A stretch of 64,000 nt of DNA from Hyphobacterium marinum. GTDB taxonomy: Bacteria > Pseudomonadota > Alphaproteobacteria > Caulobacterales > Maricaulaceae. A program made the position numbers and the translations under genes. The notes under the pieces were generated by a model. It worked only from the letters and a program-made list of their open reading frames with translations. It was not told where the DNA came from and searched no databases. Shown piece after piece: positions 54,396 through 63,161 of this stretch. The stretch lies in assembly GCF_036330325.1 (NCBI RefSeq), contig NZ_JAZDRO010000001.1:62001-126000 (forward strand), read 5' to 3'. The first letter of the stretch is position 1. The number at the start of each line of letters is the position of its first letter.

Positions 54396-54914
54396 ATGCA
54401 GATCCGCCCTGCCGAGGCTGGTGACCACGCCGCCATCGGCCGATTGTTGCGGGGGGCTTTCCCGACCGATGCCGAAGCGCGTCTCGTCGATTCCCTGCGC
54501 GCGGCCGACGCGGACAGTCTCGAACTCGTTGCCGAAGACCATGACGCCGTCATCGGCATGGTGCTGTTCTCGCCGGTCGAAGCGGTTGGCGCAGGGAAAT
54601 CCTCGGCGATCGGTCTAGGCCTCGCCCCGCTCGCGGTTGTCGAGACCCGGCAGGGCCGGGGAATCGGCTCGGCTCTGGTCGACAGCGCGCTGGAATTCCT
54701 CGCCGCGCTGGATCCGCCCTTCTTCGCCGTACTGGGCGAACCGGACTATTACGCGCGCTTCGGTTTTGAACCGGCCAGCGGCTTTGACTACCGGTGGGAT
54801 GCCGACGTCGAGAACCAGGCCGGTGACGCCTTCCGCTTGCTGGTCCGCGACACGAACCGCCTGCCCAAAGGGCCCGGCATCATCCGCTATCACCGCGCGT
54901 TTTCGGGGTTCTGA
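54396..54914 (+). CDS. GNAT N-acetyltransferase
   Basis: A 172-residue GNAT-fold acetyltransferase. The CoA-binding motif is LAVVETRQGRGIGSALVDSAL near 76-96, followed by FFAVLGEPDYYARFGFEPAS, the typical YhbS-type continuation. The substrate is unknown. It begins 13 bases after eipA and is probably cotranscribed. ATG 54396 has GGGAG upstream. Confidence 0.88.
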   Translation: MQIRPAEAGDHAAIGRLLRGAFPTDAEARLVDSLRAADADSLELVAEDHDAVIGMVLFSPVEAVGAGKSSAIGLGLAPLAVVETRQGRGIGSALVDSALEFLAALDPPFFAVLGEPDYYARFGFEPASGFDYRWDADVENQAGDAFRLLVRDTNRLPKGPGIIRYHRAFSGF

Positions 54915-54919
54915 TCCCT

Positions 54920-55102
54920 GTCCCTCACCCTTTCAAAAGGGAGAGGGAGGCGCAAAGCGCCGACTGAGGGGTTGGATCAAGGTCAAACTTGAAAAGCCGG
55001 TCCCGGACTTTTTTTCCGGGACCTACCGAAATGACCGAATATGGCTCTCCATCCTTCGCGATCTGTAGGCCCCGGAACGCGGTCCGGGGCAGATAGCGAA
55101 GG
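54920..55102. repeat. Cluster of three intergenic palindromes
   Basis: This 195-base gap holds three hairpins. CCCTCACCCTT pairs with AAGGGAGAGGG around 54922-54947. GGTCCCGGA (54999-55007) pairs with TCCGGGACC (55015-55023) around a T-rich loop. CCTTCGCGATCTG (55053-55065) with CAGATAGCGAAGG (55090-55102) encloses a GGCCCCGGA/TCCGGGGC inner stem, giving ~22 paired bases. The last sits at the 3' end of pheT and could end its operon; the others look like dispersed intergenic repeats. Confidence 0.7.
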
Positions 55103-55109
55103 GAATCCC

Positions 55110-57509
55110 TTACCCTCGCAACACTCCGCCCGTCGCCTTTTCAACCGCCGCGACGATTTTGGCCGCGACCGCCTCGATTTCCTTGTCGGTCAGCGTCTTG
55201 TCTGACGGCTGGAGCGTGGCTTCGAGTGCGAGCGAGACCTTGTCCGCGCCAAGATTGGCCCCCTGATAGACGTCGAACACGGTGACGTCGGCAATGAGCG
55301 CCTTGTCCGCCCCTTTCGCCGCGCGGATCACGTCCTGCGCGGCCACGGAGCGATCCAGAACGAAGGCGAAGTCGCGTCGCACTGGCATCAACTCGGAGCG
55401 TTGCAGCGGCGGACGGGCCTTGGTGCCGGATTTTTTGCGCCCTTCGGGAATGGCATCCAGACGCACTTCAAAGCCGATGACGCGGCCGTCAATGTCGAGT
55501 TCGCGCAGGATTCCGGGGTGGATCTCGCCGAATTCGGCAAGGACATTCTTGGGTCCCAGCTTGAACACGCCGGACCGGCCCGGATGCCACCAGGGCCGCG
55601 CCTCTGCAGCGACCTGAAGCGAGTCGACCGGCGCACCGGCGGCGTCGAGCGCCGCCATCGCGTCGGCCTTGGCGTCGAAGAGGTCGGCCTCCCGGCTGCC
55701 GTGCCAGGAGCGCACCGGTTTGACGAAACGCACACCGGCGGCAACGGTTTCCTGACCGTCCGGCGCATCGGAGAGATAGATCGGCCCGACTTCAAAGAGG
55801 CGCGGATCGCTGACGCCCTTGTCGGCATTGGCCTGGATGGCGGTCAATAGATGGATGAGCGCGGAGGGACGCATCACGTCGAGTTCGGAACTGATCGGGT
55901 TTTCCAGCGCCAGCCCCTCGCCATGCCCGCCAAACAGGGCCGCGCGGGATTTTTCCGCGAACGACCAGGTCACGGCCTCGCGATAGCCGCGCTGGGCCAG
56001 TGCCCGGCGCGCCCAGCGGGCCCGGTTCTGGCCGGTCGTCGCCGGAGCCTCGCGGCGGCCGGGAAGACGCGGCAGGGAAATCGCCTCGATACGGTTGAAG
56101 CCATGGATGCGCGCGACTTCTTCGACGAGGTCGGCTTTCAAGGCGCAATCGCGCCGCCAGGTCGGCACTTCGACCGAGAGGCTGTCGCCCGCCCCGGCAA
56201 TGCCGAAGCCGAGCGCGGAAAGAATATCGACGATCTCTTCGTTGGAGAGGTCGAGCCCGGTCAGGCGTTTCACCTCGCCGGTCGGGAAATTGATCGCGTC
56301 GGGCGCAGCGGGTTCCTCGCCCGCGACGAACATTTCCGACGGCTCCCCGCCGCACAGATCGAGGATCAACGCGGTCGCAAGCTCCAGCCCGCCCCGCACG
56401 AAACCGGTGTCGACGCCGCGCTCGAAACGGTGCTTGGCATCGGATTCGATACCGGTCGCCCGGCCGGTGGCGCGGGTGATCTGCGGGTCGAACCAGGCGC
56501 ACTCGACGAAAACGTCGGTGGTTTCCTCGGTGCAGCCGGAATATTCGCCGCCCATGACGCCGCCAAAGCCGAGGCAGCGGGCATCATCGGCGATGACGCA
56601 CTGGTCGGCGGTGGGCTCATAGGTCTTGCCGTCGAGCGCCTCGAAAGCGTCGGGCGTTCCGCGTCCGCGCCGGGCCCGGATCGGACCATCGAGCTTGGCG
56701 ACATCATAGACGTGCAGCGGGCGGCAGCGGTCGTGCGACATCAGATTGGTGATGTCGACGAGTCGGCTGATGGGCCGAAGACCGATGGCTTTCAGGCGCT
56801 GTTGCAGCCAGGCCGGGGATGGGCCGTTCTTGACCCCGCGAATGACGCGCCCGGCGAAGACCGGGCAGGCTTCTGGCCAGTCGAGCTCAACCGTGACGGG
56901 ACAGGGGAAGGTCCCCTCGACCGGCGTTACCGGTGCGGTTTTCAGACGTCCAAGTCCGGCAGCAGCGAGATCGCGCGCAATGCCATGGACGCCGAGCCAG
57001 TCGGGCCGGTTGGGCGTCACTTCGAAATCAATGACCGGGTCATTCGCACCCAGCGCCTCGGCCGCCGGCGTGCCGACGGGGAAATCGCCTTTGAGGTCGA
57101 TAATGCCGTCATGGTCGTCCCCGGCTTCCAGCTCCTTGGCTGAACACAGCATGCCGTGGGATTCCACACCGCGAATCTTGCGCGGCTTGGCGTCGAGCGA
57201 GAAATCCGCGCCCGGGATATAGGCCCCGAGCGGCGCATAGATGGCCTGCATCCCGGCGCGGGCATTGGGTGCGCCGCAGACGATCTGCTTGGTGCCGTCG
57301 ACGGTTTCGACCGTGCAGACCCGCAGCTTGTCGGCATCCGGGTGCGGCTCGGCAGAGGTGACATGGGCGACGGTAAAGGCAGCGAGCGCCTCGCCCGGGT
57401 TGTCGATACCCTCGATCTCGAGACCGGCCATCGTCATCACCTCGGCGATTTCGTCGAGGGACTTGTCCGTTTCCAGGTGTTCTTTCAGCCAGGAGAGAGT
57501 GAATTTCAT
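55110..57509 (-). CDS. pheT: Phenylalanyl-tRNA synthetase beta subunit
   Basis: A 799-residue bacterial PheT. The N-terminal EMAP-type tRNA-binding domain has HPDADKLRVCTVE and CGAPNARAGM. B3/B4 editing, B5 and core domains follow, with LVDITNLMSHDRCRPLH and EVARIHGFNRIEA. The C-terminal anticodon-binding domain is SELMPVRRDFAFVLDRS to the end. pheS lies on the same strand but three small genes intervene. Confidence 0.97.
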   Translation of the reverse strand: MKFTLSWLKEHLETDKSLDEIAEVMTMAGLEIEGIDNPGEALAAFTVAHVTSAEPHPDADKLRVCTVETVDGTKQIVCGAPNARAGMQAIYAPLGAYIPGADFSLDAKPRKIRGVESHGMLCSAKELEAGDDHDGIIDLKGDFPVGTPAAEALGANDPVIDFEVTPNRPDWLGVHGIARDLAAAGLGRLKTAPVTPVEGTFPCPVTVELDWPEACPVFAGRVIRGVKNGPSPAWLQQRLKAIGLRPISRLVDITNLMSHDRCRPLHVYDVAKLDGPIRARRGRGTPDAFEALDGKTYEPTADQCVIADDARCLGFGGVMGGEYSGCTEETTDVFVECAWFDPQITRATGRATGIESDAKHRFERGVDTGFVRGGLELATALILDLCGGEPSEMFVAGEEPAAPDAINFPTGEVKRLTGLDLSNEEIVDILSALGFGIAGAGDSLSVEVPTWRRDCALKADLVEEVARIHGFNRIEAISLPRLPGRREAPATTGQNRARWARRALAQRGYREAVTWSFAEKSRAALFGGHGEGLALENPISSELDVMRPSALIHLLTAIQANADKGVSDPRLFEVGPIYLSDAPDGQETVAAGVRFVKPVRSWHGSREADLFDAKADAMAALDAAGAPVDSLQVAAEARPWWHPGRSGVFKLGPKNVLAEFGEIHPGILRELDIDGRVIGFEVRLDAIPEGRKKSGTKARPPLQRSELMPVRRDFAFVLDRSVAAQDVIRAAKGADKALIADVTVFDVYQGANLGADKVSLALEATLQPSDKTLTDKEIEAVAAKIVAAVEKATGGVLRG

Positions 57510-57534
57510 CGTCGAATATGCGCGATATGCGCCC

Positions 57535-57924
57535 TCAGTTAAGGCTCTGAATCATTTTGGCCAACATGGCTTTGACGTCACCGGCGAGGTCTGCGAGCGC
57601 CGGGTTTTCGACCGCCTGCATGGAGGCCGCCGGATCGACCGCTGAAACCTCGATGCGGCCATCCTCGCGCTGCTGGACGATGACATTGCAGGGCAACATC
57701 ACGCCGATCTTGTCTTCGGCCTGCAATGCCTTGAAGGCAAATCCCGGATTGCAGGCCCCGAGAATGCGGTAGGGCCGCAAGTCCTTGTCGAGCTTGGCCT
57801 TCATCGTCGCGGCGATATCAATGTCGCTGAGAACACCGAATCCCTGATCCTTGAGCGCGGCAATCACGCGGTCAACGACGTCGTCAAAACGGCCGTCCAC
57901 ACGGGTCGAGATGTAATAGCTCAA
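57535..57924 (-). CDS. DUF302 domain protein
   Basis: A 129-residue protein of the DUF302 family, a small alpha/beta fold that binds an unknown ligand. ALKDQGFGVLSDIDIAATMK and YRILGACNPGFAFKALQ with IGVMLPCNVIVQ are the usual conserved segments. It lies 25 bases upstream of pheT on the same strand, in the unusual pheS-pheT interval. Confidence 0.85.
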   Translation of the reverse strand: MSYYISTRVDGRFDDVVDRVIAALKDQGFGVLSDIDIAATMKAKLDKDLRPYRILGACNPGFAFKALQAEDKIGVMLPCNVIVQQREDGRIEVSAVDPAASMQAVENPALADLAGDVKAMLAKMIQSLN

Positions 57925-57936
57925 GTCGTTGGCCTC

Positions 57937-58323
57937 CTAGGCCGTTGGCTCGCAGCGCCGCAAACTGGTTTCGTCGCCGAGCGCCGAAGTCACTGTCAAC
58001 CGATCGCCCTCGCGGCGAGCGTCGAAACGAAATTCATACAGTTCTGGATCGTTGCTGAAATGCGCGACTATCAGATCGCCATCAAGGGCTGTCTCAACTT
58101 CGCGCCATTGGTCATCGGTGCCAAACCGGGCCTCGAGCTCGCGGCTGCGCTCCCCGTCCTGGCGGAAGGTCAGCGTATCGCTCCCGGACGACCAGCAACC
58201 GCGCAATTCGCGGATCCCAACCCATGGCGCATTGTCGTCCTGAGTGATCTGATCAACCGCGAAGGCGGCAAAGAGTCCGAGAATGAAGCCTATCCCCAGG
58301 GCAATGAATGTCAGGCGATTCAT
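57937..58323 (-). CDS. Hypothetical membrane-anchored protein
   Basis: A 128-residue protein with an N-terminal anchor helix (about 5-24) and a soluble beta-rich domain with two cysteines (GCWSSGS, LRRCEPTA) likely joined by a disulfide. No family was recognised. It overlaps the next upstream gene by four bases (ATGA), so the two are translationally coupled. Confidence 0.75.
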   Translation of the reverse strand: MNRLTFIALGIGFILGLFAAFAVDQITQDDNAPWVGIRELRGCWSSGSDTLTFRQDGERSRELEARFGTDDQWREVETALDGDLIVAHFSNDPELYEFRFDARREGDRLTVTSALGDETSLRRCEPTA

Positions 58324-58943
58324 CGTGCGTCCTCCGCTTCGATCGTTACGGCTTGCGGATCATCGATCGCAGCTGTGCCGAGGACCAGGAAGGGATCGGC
58401 ATCATCGCGTTCGCAGCGCGCGACTCGCTCGGCGCGTGCGCCGCCAATTGGCGATGTCGTCCAGCACCGATTGAAGACCGAGCAGTAACAGATTTCGACT
58501 TCCCACCGGTCCCATTCCAGCGCAGCGGCTGTAAGATCATCAAGGCGTACGTCCGAACGCGCCCAGGTCAGATCGACCGACGGAACCATTTCACCCGCGG
58601 CAACCGAACGACCGGTCAGCGCCGTCCACGAGATGTCGTAGCCGGGCGGCAATTCGGCCAGGAACAACGACATGTCGGCGCGGCGTTCGCCATCCTGGTA
58701 GAGACTGACCGATTCGATTTGTGCCGGCCCGACACCCGTATTTCGCACCCGAATACCCAGACTGGCATTCGTGTCGCCTGAACTCTGATAGCCATCGACC
58801 TGAAGCACCGGATAGACCGAGGCATGTTGCTGGGCGCGCATCACGCGCGCCTGGTCCCAGGCGATGAAGAGCGCCGCAAGACCGACGACCATCGCGCCGA
58901 CCGCGGTGAGCGCCTGGTGGTTGGTTTTGAGCCAGCGGAGCAT
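58320..58943 (-). CDS. Hypothetical membrane-anchored protein
   Basis: A 207-residue protein with one N-terminal helix (about 11-29) and a periplasmic or cytoplasmic beta-sandwich-like domain containing LGIRVRNTGVGPAQIESV, the pattern of small Ig-like or arrestin-like folds. Two cysteines occur in EICYCSVFNRCW. No family was recognised. It starts three bases after pheS ends and overlaps the next gene. Confidence 0.75.
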   Translation of the reverse strand: MLRWLKTNHQALTAVGAMVVGLAALFIAWDQARVMRAQQHASVYPVLQVDGYQSSGDTNASLGIRVRNTGVGPAQIESVSLYQDGERRADMSLFLAELPPGYDISWTALTGRSVAAGEMVPSVDLTWARSDVRLDDLTAAALEWDRWEVEICYCSVFNRCWTTSPIGGARAERVARCERDDADPFLVLGTAAIDDPQAVTIEAEDAR

Positions 58944-58946
58944 GGG

Positions 58947-60029
58947 TCAGCTCAACCCGCTCGCGAGATTGGCCTGAAGCAGCGGAGAGAAGCCGTAATG
59001 GGCCAGCCAGCGGACATCATTGGCGAAATAGTCGCGCAGGTCCGGCGCGCCATATTTCAGCATGGCGAGGCGGTCCACGCCCATGCCCCAGGCAAAGCCC
59101 TGGAACTCGTCCGGATCAAGGCCGCAATTGGCGATGACATTCGGGTGGACCATGCCGCACCCCAGGATTTCCATCCACTGATCGCCGGAGCCGATCTTCA
59201 CCGCATCGCCGACGCGCTCATAGCGCACATCCATCTCCGCCGACGGTTCGGTGAAGGGGAAGTGGTGCGGGCGGAAGCGGGACTCGACCACATCGGTCTC
59301 GAAGAAGGCGGCGATGAAGTCGATGAGGATGCCTTTCAGGTGGCCCATATGGGCCTCCTTGTCGATCACCAGCCCCTCGACCTGGTGGAACATCGGCGTA
59401 TGGGTCTGGTCCCAGTCGCAGCGATAGACGCGGCCCGGCGCGATGATGCGGATGGGCGGCTTCCTTTCCATCATGGTGCGGATCTGCACCGGGCTGGTAT
59501 GGGTGCGCAGGACTTTCTGCGAGCCGTCAGACTCCGGCTTCATGAAGAAGGTGTCGTGCGTATCGCGCGCCGGGTGACCTTCGGGGAAGTTCAGGGCGGT
59601 GAAGTTGTGGAAGTCGTCTTCCACGTCCGGACCTTCAGCGACCTCGAACCCCATGTCGGCAAAAATGACGGCGAGTTCCTCCATCACCTGCGTCACCGGG
59701 TGTAGCGCGCCTTTCGGCTCGTTGCGCACGGGCAGGGTGACGTCGGCGCGCTCGGTAGCCAGTCGCGCATCAAGCGCCTTGGCTTCCAACGCGGCCTTGC
59801 GCGCCGCAATGGCGGACCCGATCCGGTCTTTCAGGCCATTCAGCGCCGGGCCCATGACCTGGCGCTCTTCCGGGCTCATCTGACCCAGCGAGCGCATCAT
59901 CAGGGAAATCCTGCCCTTCTTGCCGAGCGCCTCGACGCGCAGGGTTTCCAGCGCACCCTCGTCAGAGGCGGCACCGACGGCTGCGGTCAGTTCGGTTTCG
60001 AGGGCGTCGAGCTCGCCGGTCGTCGTCAT
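58947..60029 (-). CDS. pheS: Phenylalanyl-tRNA synthetase alpha subunit
   Basis: A 360-residue class II synthetase subunit. The N-terminal coiled coil carries LGKKGRISLMMRSLGQMSPE. Motif 2 is FHQVEGLVIDKEAHMGHLKG with phenylalanine-binding residues, and motif 3 is GFAWGMGVDRLAMLKYG. ATG 60029 follows AGGGACAGG; the longer frame (60050) adds seven unlikely residues. rplT and rpmI lie upstream, the usual neighbourhood. Confidence 0.96.
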   Translation of the reverse strand: MTTTGELDALETELTAAVGAASDEGALETLRVEALGKKGRISLMMRSLGQMSPEERQVMGPALNGLKDRIGSAIAARKAALEAKALDARLATERADVTLPVRNEPKGALHPVTQVMEELAVIFADMGFEVAEGPDVEDDFHNFTALNFPEGHPARDTHDTFFMKPESDGSQKVLRTHTSPVQIRTMMERKPPIRIIAPGRVYRCDWDQTHTPMFHQVEGLVIDKEAHMGHLKGILIDFIAAFFETDVVESRFRPHHFPFTEPSAEMDVRYERVGDAVKIGSGDQWMEILGCGMVHPNVIANCGLDPDEFQGFAWGMGVDRLAMLKYGAPDLRDYFANDVRWLAHYGFSPLLQANLASGLS

Positions 60030-60120
60030 GGCCTGTCCCTGGAAGATCAAAGCGGGGCGGAGAGTTTGTCAGCCCTCCGGTTTACCGGTCCGCGCCGGGA
60101 AGGCAAGCGCTCCGGCGGCG

Positions 60121-60303
60121 TCAGTTCGCCTTGCGGCGCGGACGCCGGACCAGTTCGCCGCCGCAATTGGGGCAGACATGGGCATGGGTGTCTTCCGTGC
60201 AAGGCGCACAGAAGGTGCATTCATAGGTGCAGATAAAGGCCTCGCCGGTGGGCTCGAGCGCCCGCTCGCAGCTCTGGCAAGCGGGCTTCATCTCGAGGGC
60301 CAT
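60121..60303 (-). CDS. DUF1272 zinc-ribbon protein
   Basis: A 60-residue protein of four CXXC knuckles: CQSC, CTYECTFCAPC and CPNC, ending in a basic RRPRRK tail, as in the DUF1272 family. It is probably a small zinc-binding nucleic-acid or regulatory protein, but no function is known. It sits 14 bases downstream of rplT. Confidence 0.85.
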   Translation of the reverse strand: MALEMKPACQSCERALEPTGEAFICTYECTFCAPCTEDTHAHVCPNCGGELVRRPRRKAN

Positions 60304-60317
60304 CGGCGTTGCGGTCT

Positions 60318-60677
60318 CTAGTTCGCCAGAGCGCCCTGGGCCTGTTCGACCAGCGCCTTGAAGGCGTCGGGCTCGCGGATCGCCAGATCGGACAGGACCT
60401 TGCGGTCGATGTCGATGCCGGCGCGCGACAGGCCGTTCATGAACTGGGAATAGGTGATGCCGTGCTGGCGGGCACCGGCATTGATCCGCTGGATCCAGAG
60501 AGCGCGGAAATTGCGCTTCTTGGCCCGGCGGTCGCGATAGGCGTACTGGCCGGCCTTTTCGACCGCCTGGACCGCGACGCGGTAGACGTTCTTGCGGCGG
60601 CCGTAATAGCCCTTCGCCTGGGAGATGACCTTGTTGTGCTTGCGGCGGGAAACCACACCGCGCTTGACGCGTGCCAT
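60318..60677 (-). CDS. rplT: 50S ribosomal protein L20
   Basis: A 119-residue L20 with the basic N-terminal helix ARVKRGVVSRRKHNKVI and the globular end RKVLSDLAIREPDAFKALV. It is essential for 50S assembly and represses its own operon in E. coli. It follows rpmI by 39 bases. Confidence 0.97.
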   Translation of the reverse strand: MARVKRGVVSRRKHNKVISQAKGYYGRRKNVYRVAVQAVEKAGQYAYRDRRAKKRNFRALWIQRINAGARQHGITYSQFMNGLSRAGIDIDRKVLSDLAIREPDAFKALVEQAQGALAN

Positions 60678-60716
60678 AGTATGAGGCTCCTAACTCGTTG
60701 AAATCGCGAACCGACC

Positions 60717-60920
60717 TTAAAGGCCGTTCGGGAGAAACTTCTTCTTCACGACCTTGGCGTCGGCGGGGGCGAGAACCACCGTGCCGCGCTTGTCACGGAT
60801 CTGCTTGGGCGTCCGCTTGATCATGCCGTGGCGTTTTCCCGTCTGGCCGGCCTTCACCTTGCCAGTCGCGGTGAGCTTGAAGCGCTTCTTGGCGCCGCTC
60901 TTGGTCTTCATCTTCGACAT
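60717..60920 (-). CDS. rpmI: 50S ribosomal protein L35
   Basis: A 67-residue L35, beginning MSKMKTKSGAKKRF and ending KKKFLPNGL. ATG 60920 follows AAGGAG; a longer in-frame reading is not conserved. infC, normally upstream, is not present in the window; the next gene on that side is a MerC-domain protein. Confidence 0.95.
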   Translation of the reverse strand: MSKMKTKSGAKKRFKLTATGKVKAGQTGKRHGMIKRTPKQIRDKRGTVVLAPADAKVVKKKFLPNGL

Positions 60921-61085
60921 TTGACGCTCCTTTGATGCGGAACCGCGAACGGTTCCTTGCGTGTCGGACCCGGCAGGCATGTCGATGGGGGCCTGAACGG
61001 GTGGTTTTTCAAGAGCGCGCGTCATACGCGCACGGAACAGGAAAGGCAAGCGGGAGAGGTCAGCCCGCTGTAGCGGACCGGCTGG

Positions 61086-61649
61086 TCAGGCGACGCTGGA
61101 TGCCGGACGCCGGTCATTAGCCGGCGGGCTGGCGAGGCTGCGGGTTTCGGTGCCATGGGCATGACCGCAGGACGCGTCGTGCCGATGACCGGGTTCGGGC
61201 GGCGGCGCGGACGCCGGAGCCTCGCTGTCGCAGAGCGCACAGTCTTCCTCGTGGTCATGCCCCTGCCGGGCGCGGGCCCGCCAGTTCACGAAATGCGCCC
61301 CGGCCAGAAGGGTCACGCCCGCAGCGGTCAGGATGGTTTCCGCGAGGTGGCCAAAAACATGCGTCGCCCCGACAAACATCAGGACCAGGCCGATACCGGC
61401 TGCGGTCAGGGTCCTCCAGCCGGCCCCGGACAGGCGCGCGCCCCAGAAAAAAGCGGCAATCGAGACCGGTGCGGCGATCAGGAAAAACAACATGTGCGCG
61501 GACTCGCCGGTGAACAGCCAGCCTGACAGGCTGGGCAGAAGCGCCGGGGCAAGCACGGCAATCACGGGCAGGATGAAGCAATGCGCCATGCACAGGAGCG
61601 ACAGTCCGATCCCGGACATGTCGGCGAATTTGGCGTGGCGGTCATTCAT
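61086..61649 (-). CDS. MerC-domain inner-membrane protein with metal-binding tail
   Basis: A 187-residue protein with four hydrophobic helices. The first contains LLCMAHCFILPVIAV, the MerC cysteine/histidine site. The C-terminal tail is His/Cys-rich (GHDHEEDCALCDSE and HRHDASCGHAHGTE). The MerC family takes up mercury or, in alphaproteobacteria, probably zinc. An AT-rich partial dyad near 61685-61700 (TGATATAGTGTTACA) loosely resembles alphaproteobacterial Zur sites; this is weak evidence. Confidence 0.8.
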   Translation of the reverse strand: MNDRHAKFADMSGIGLSLLCMAHCFILPVIAVLAPALLPSLSGWLFTGESAHMLFFLIAAPVSIAAFFWGARLSGAGWRTLTAAGIGLVLMFVGATHVFGHLAETILTAAGVTLLAGAHFVNWRARARQGHDHEEDCALCDSEAPASAPPPEPGHRHDASCGHAHGTETRSLASPPANDRRPASSVA

Positions 61650-61731
61650 GGTCGCGCGGTCCCGGGCGGCGGCGTGTCAGCTTCTGATGATATAGTGTTA
61701 CATTATTCAAAAGGGAAGGCCTGCCCGCATG

Positions 61732-61765
61732 AAAAGGGCGGCACTCCGCCAAAGGAATGCCGCCC
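61732..61765 (-). terminator. Rho-independent terminator of the repeat-protein gene
   Basis: Read leftward, GGGCGGCA (61765-61758) and TGCCGCCC (61743-61736) form an 8-bp GC-rich stem with a 14-base loop, followed by TTTT. It lies 27 bases beyond the stop of the secreted repeat protein. Confidence 0.75.
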
Positions 61766-61792
61766 GATTCATTCCGGATTGCCGGTCTCAGA

Positions 61793-63136
61793 TCAGTCGT
61801 TGTCGAAGAAGCCGATCTCGGAAATGTTCAGGCGGGCCGGCACCGGGTCGCGCCGCGAATAGGTGCCCACCCAGATGTCATAGATACCCGATTGCGGATT
61901 GCTGAACTGGACACCCGGATTGAACGAGCCCTCTCCGCCGTCATCATCGCACCACCACGAACCGTCCGGCGCATTGACGACAATCGTCGTGTCGCTGGAG
62001 GAGGCCGCCGAGATGAAGAGGTCCAGAGACCCGGCAGTGAAGTCGAGTTCGTAGTCGGGCGCGGCGGTCACATAGCCGCGGCACGTCCCGGAACCGTTCA
62101 CCGAGTCGCTGACAGAGATGTCACCACCGGCATAGATGTCGACGGTGTGCGGATCGGGGATGAAGCCGCCATTGAGCGCGGTCGCGCCGTAATTGGCTGG
62201 CAGGGCAGTATCGAGCCCGGTCGCGCTGGAGAAATCGCCACCAAAGCCAAGCTCGGAGATGTGCAGCATGGCCGGCGGGAAGTCGTCCTGCTGGGAATAG
62301 GTGCCGACCCAGATGTCATAGACGCCCGATTGCGGGTCGGAGATCTGGATACCCGGGTTGAGGCCTTCGGCCCCGTCGTCATTGCAGATCCAGTTGCCGC
62401 TCGGGTCGTTGACGATAAGAACCGTATCCCGGTTGGACGTCGCCGAGAGATAGAGATCAAAGCCGCCCGCAGTGTAGGTCAGCTCGTAATCGGGCGCGGA
62501 AGAGGCGTAACCCCAGCAGCCCGGCATGTCAGCCTCGCGGACATCGACATTGCCGCCGGCGAGAATTTCGACATTGACCGGATCGGGGATGAAGCCGGCG
62601 CTGAGCTGCCGTTCGCCGAAATTGGCCGGGAGCGAGTAGTCGAGCGCACCGCCGCCACCGAGCGAGCCATTCATGGCAAAGCCGAGCTCGGAAATGTGCA
62701 GCTGCGCCGGAACGAATTCGCCCTGAACGCCGAAACGGCCGACCCAGATGTTGTAGAGACCACTGGACGGGCGGTCGAACTGGATCCCCGAATTCAGGCT
62801 TTCCGCGGCGTCGTCATTGCAATGCCAATTGCCCGCCGCATCGTTGATGACCAGCACGGTGTCGGAGTCCGATGTGGCCGAGATGTAAAGCGGCAGAGCC
62901 CCGGCAGTATAATAGAGATTGTAGTCCGGCGCATCGGAGATATAGCCCCAGCACGCATCGCCGAGACGGCCGGCATCCTGGTTGCCGCCAGCCTGAAGAT
63001 TGACGGTATGCGGGTCCGGCAGGAAGCCGGAATCCAGCGTGATCGATCCGTAGTGCGGCTGCACCGAGATCGTCTGTGCGGCCGCGGGCGACGCGGCGAC
63101 CACCGCCGCGCCGAGGGCCAAAAGCATACGATTCAT
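61793..63136 (-). CDS. Secreted protein of three PPC-like Cys-paired repeats
   Basis: A 447-residue secreted protein: signal peptide (1-21, cleavage AAA-QTI) and three repeats at about 28-152, 172-297 and 315-442. Each repeat contains GF(L/I)PDP, a WGY or RGY cysteine, SDTVLVIND-type strand, NWxCNDD and SGxYDIWVG. Cysteine pairs are C62/C106, C207/C251 and C352/C396, exactly 44 apart with a 145-residue period. The strand pattern recalls the bacterial pre-peptidase C-terminal (PPC) domain. Each repeat ends in an (L/N)ISE(L/I)GF strand. Function is unknown; a terminator follows. Confidence 0.82.
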   Translation of the reverse strand: MNRMLLALGAAVVAASPAAAQTISVQPHYGSITLDSGFLPDPHTVNLQAGGNQDAGRLGDACWGYISDAPDYNLYYTAGALPLYISATSDSDTVLVINDAAGNWHCNDDAAESLNSGIQFDRPSSGLYNIWVGRFGVQGEFVPAQLHISELGFAMNGSLGGGGALDYSLPANFGERQLSAGFIPDPVNVEILAGGNVDVREADMPGCWGYASSAPDYELTYTAGGFDLYLSATSNRDTVLIVNDPSGNWICNDDGAEGLNPGIQISDPQSGVYDIWVGTYSQQDDFPPAMLHISELGFGGDFSSATGLDTALPANYGATALNGGFIPDPHTVDIYAGGDISVSDSVNGSGTCRGYVTAAPDYELDFTAGSLDLFISAASSSDTTIVVNAPDGSWWCDDDGGEGSFNPGVQFSNPQSGIYDIWVGTYSRRDPVPARLNISEIGFFDND

Positions 63137-63161
63137 GGAAATTCTCCCCTTCCCTGGTGAG

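Noticed and set aside
55851..57143. 430-codon plus-strand open frame
   Set aside because: Antisense to pheT.
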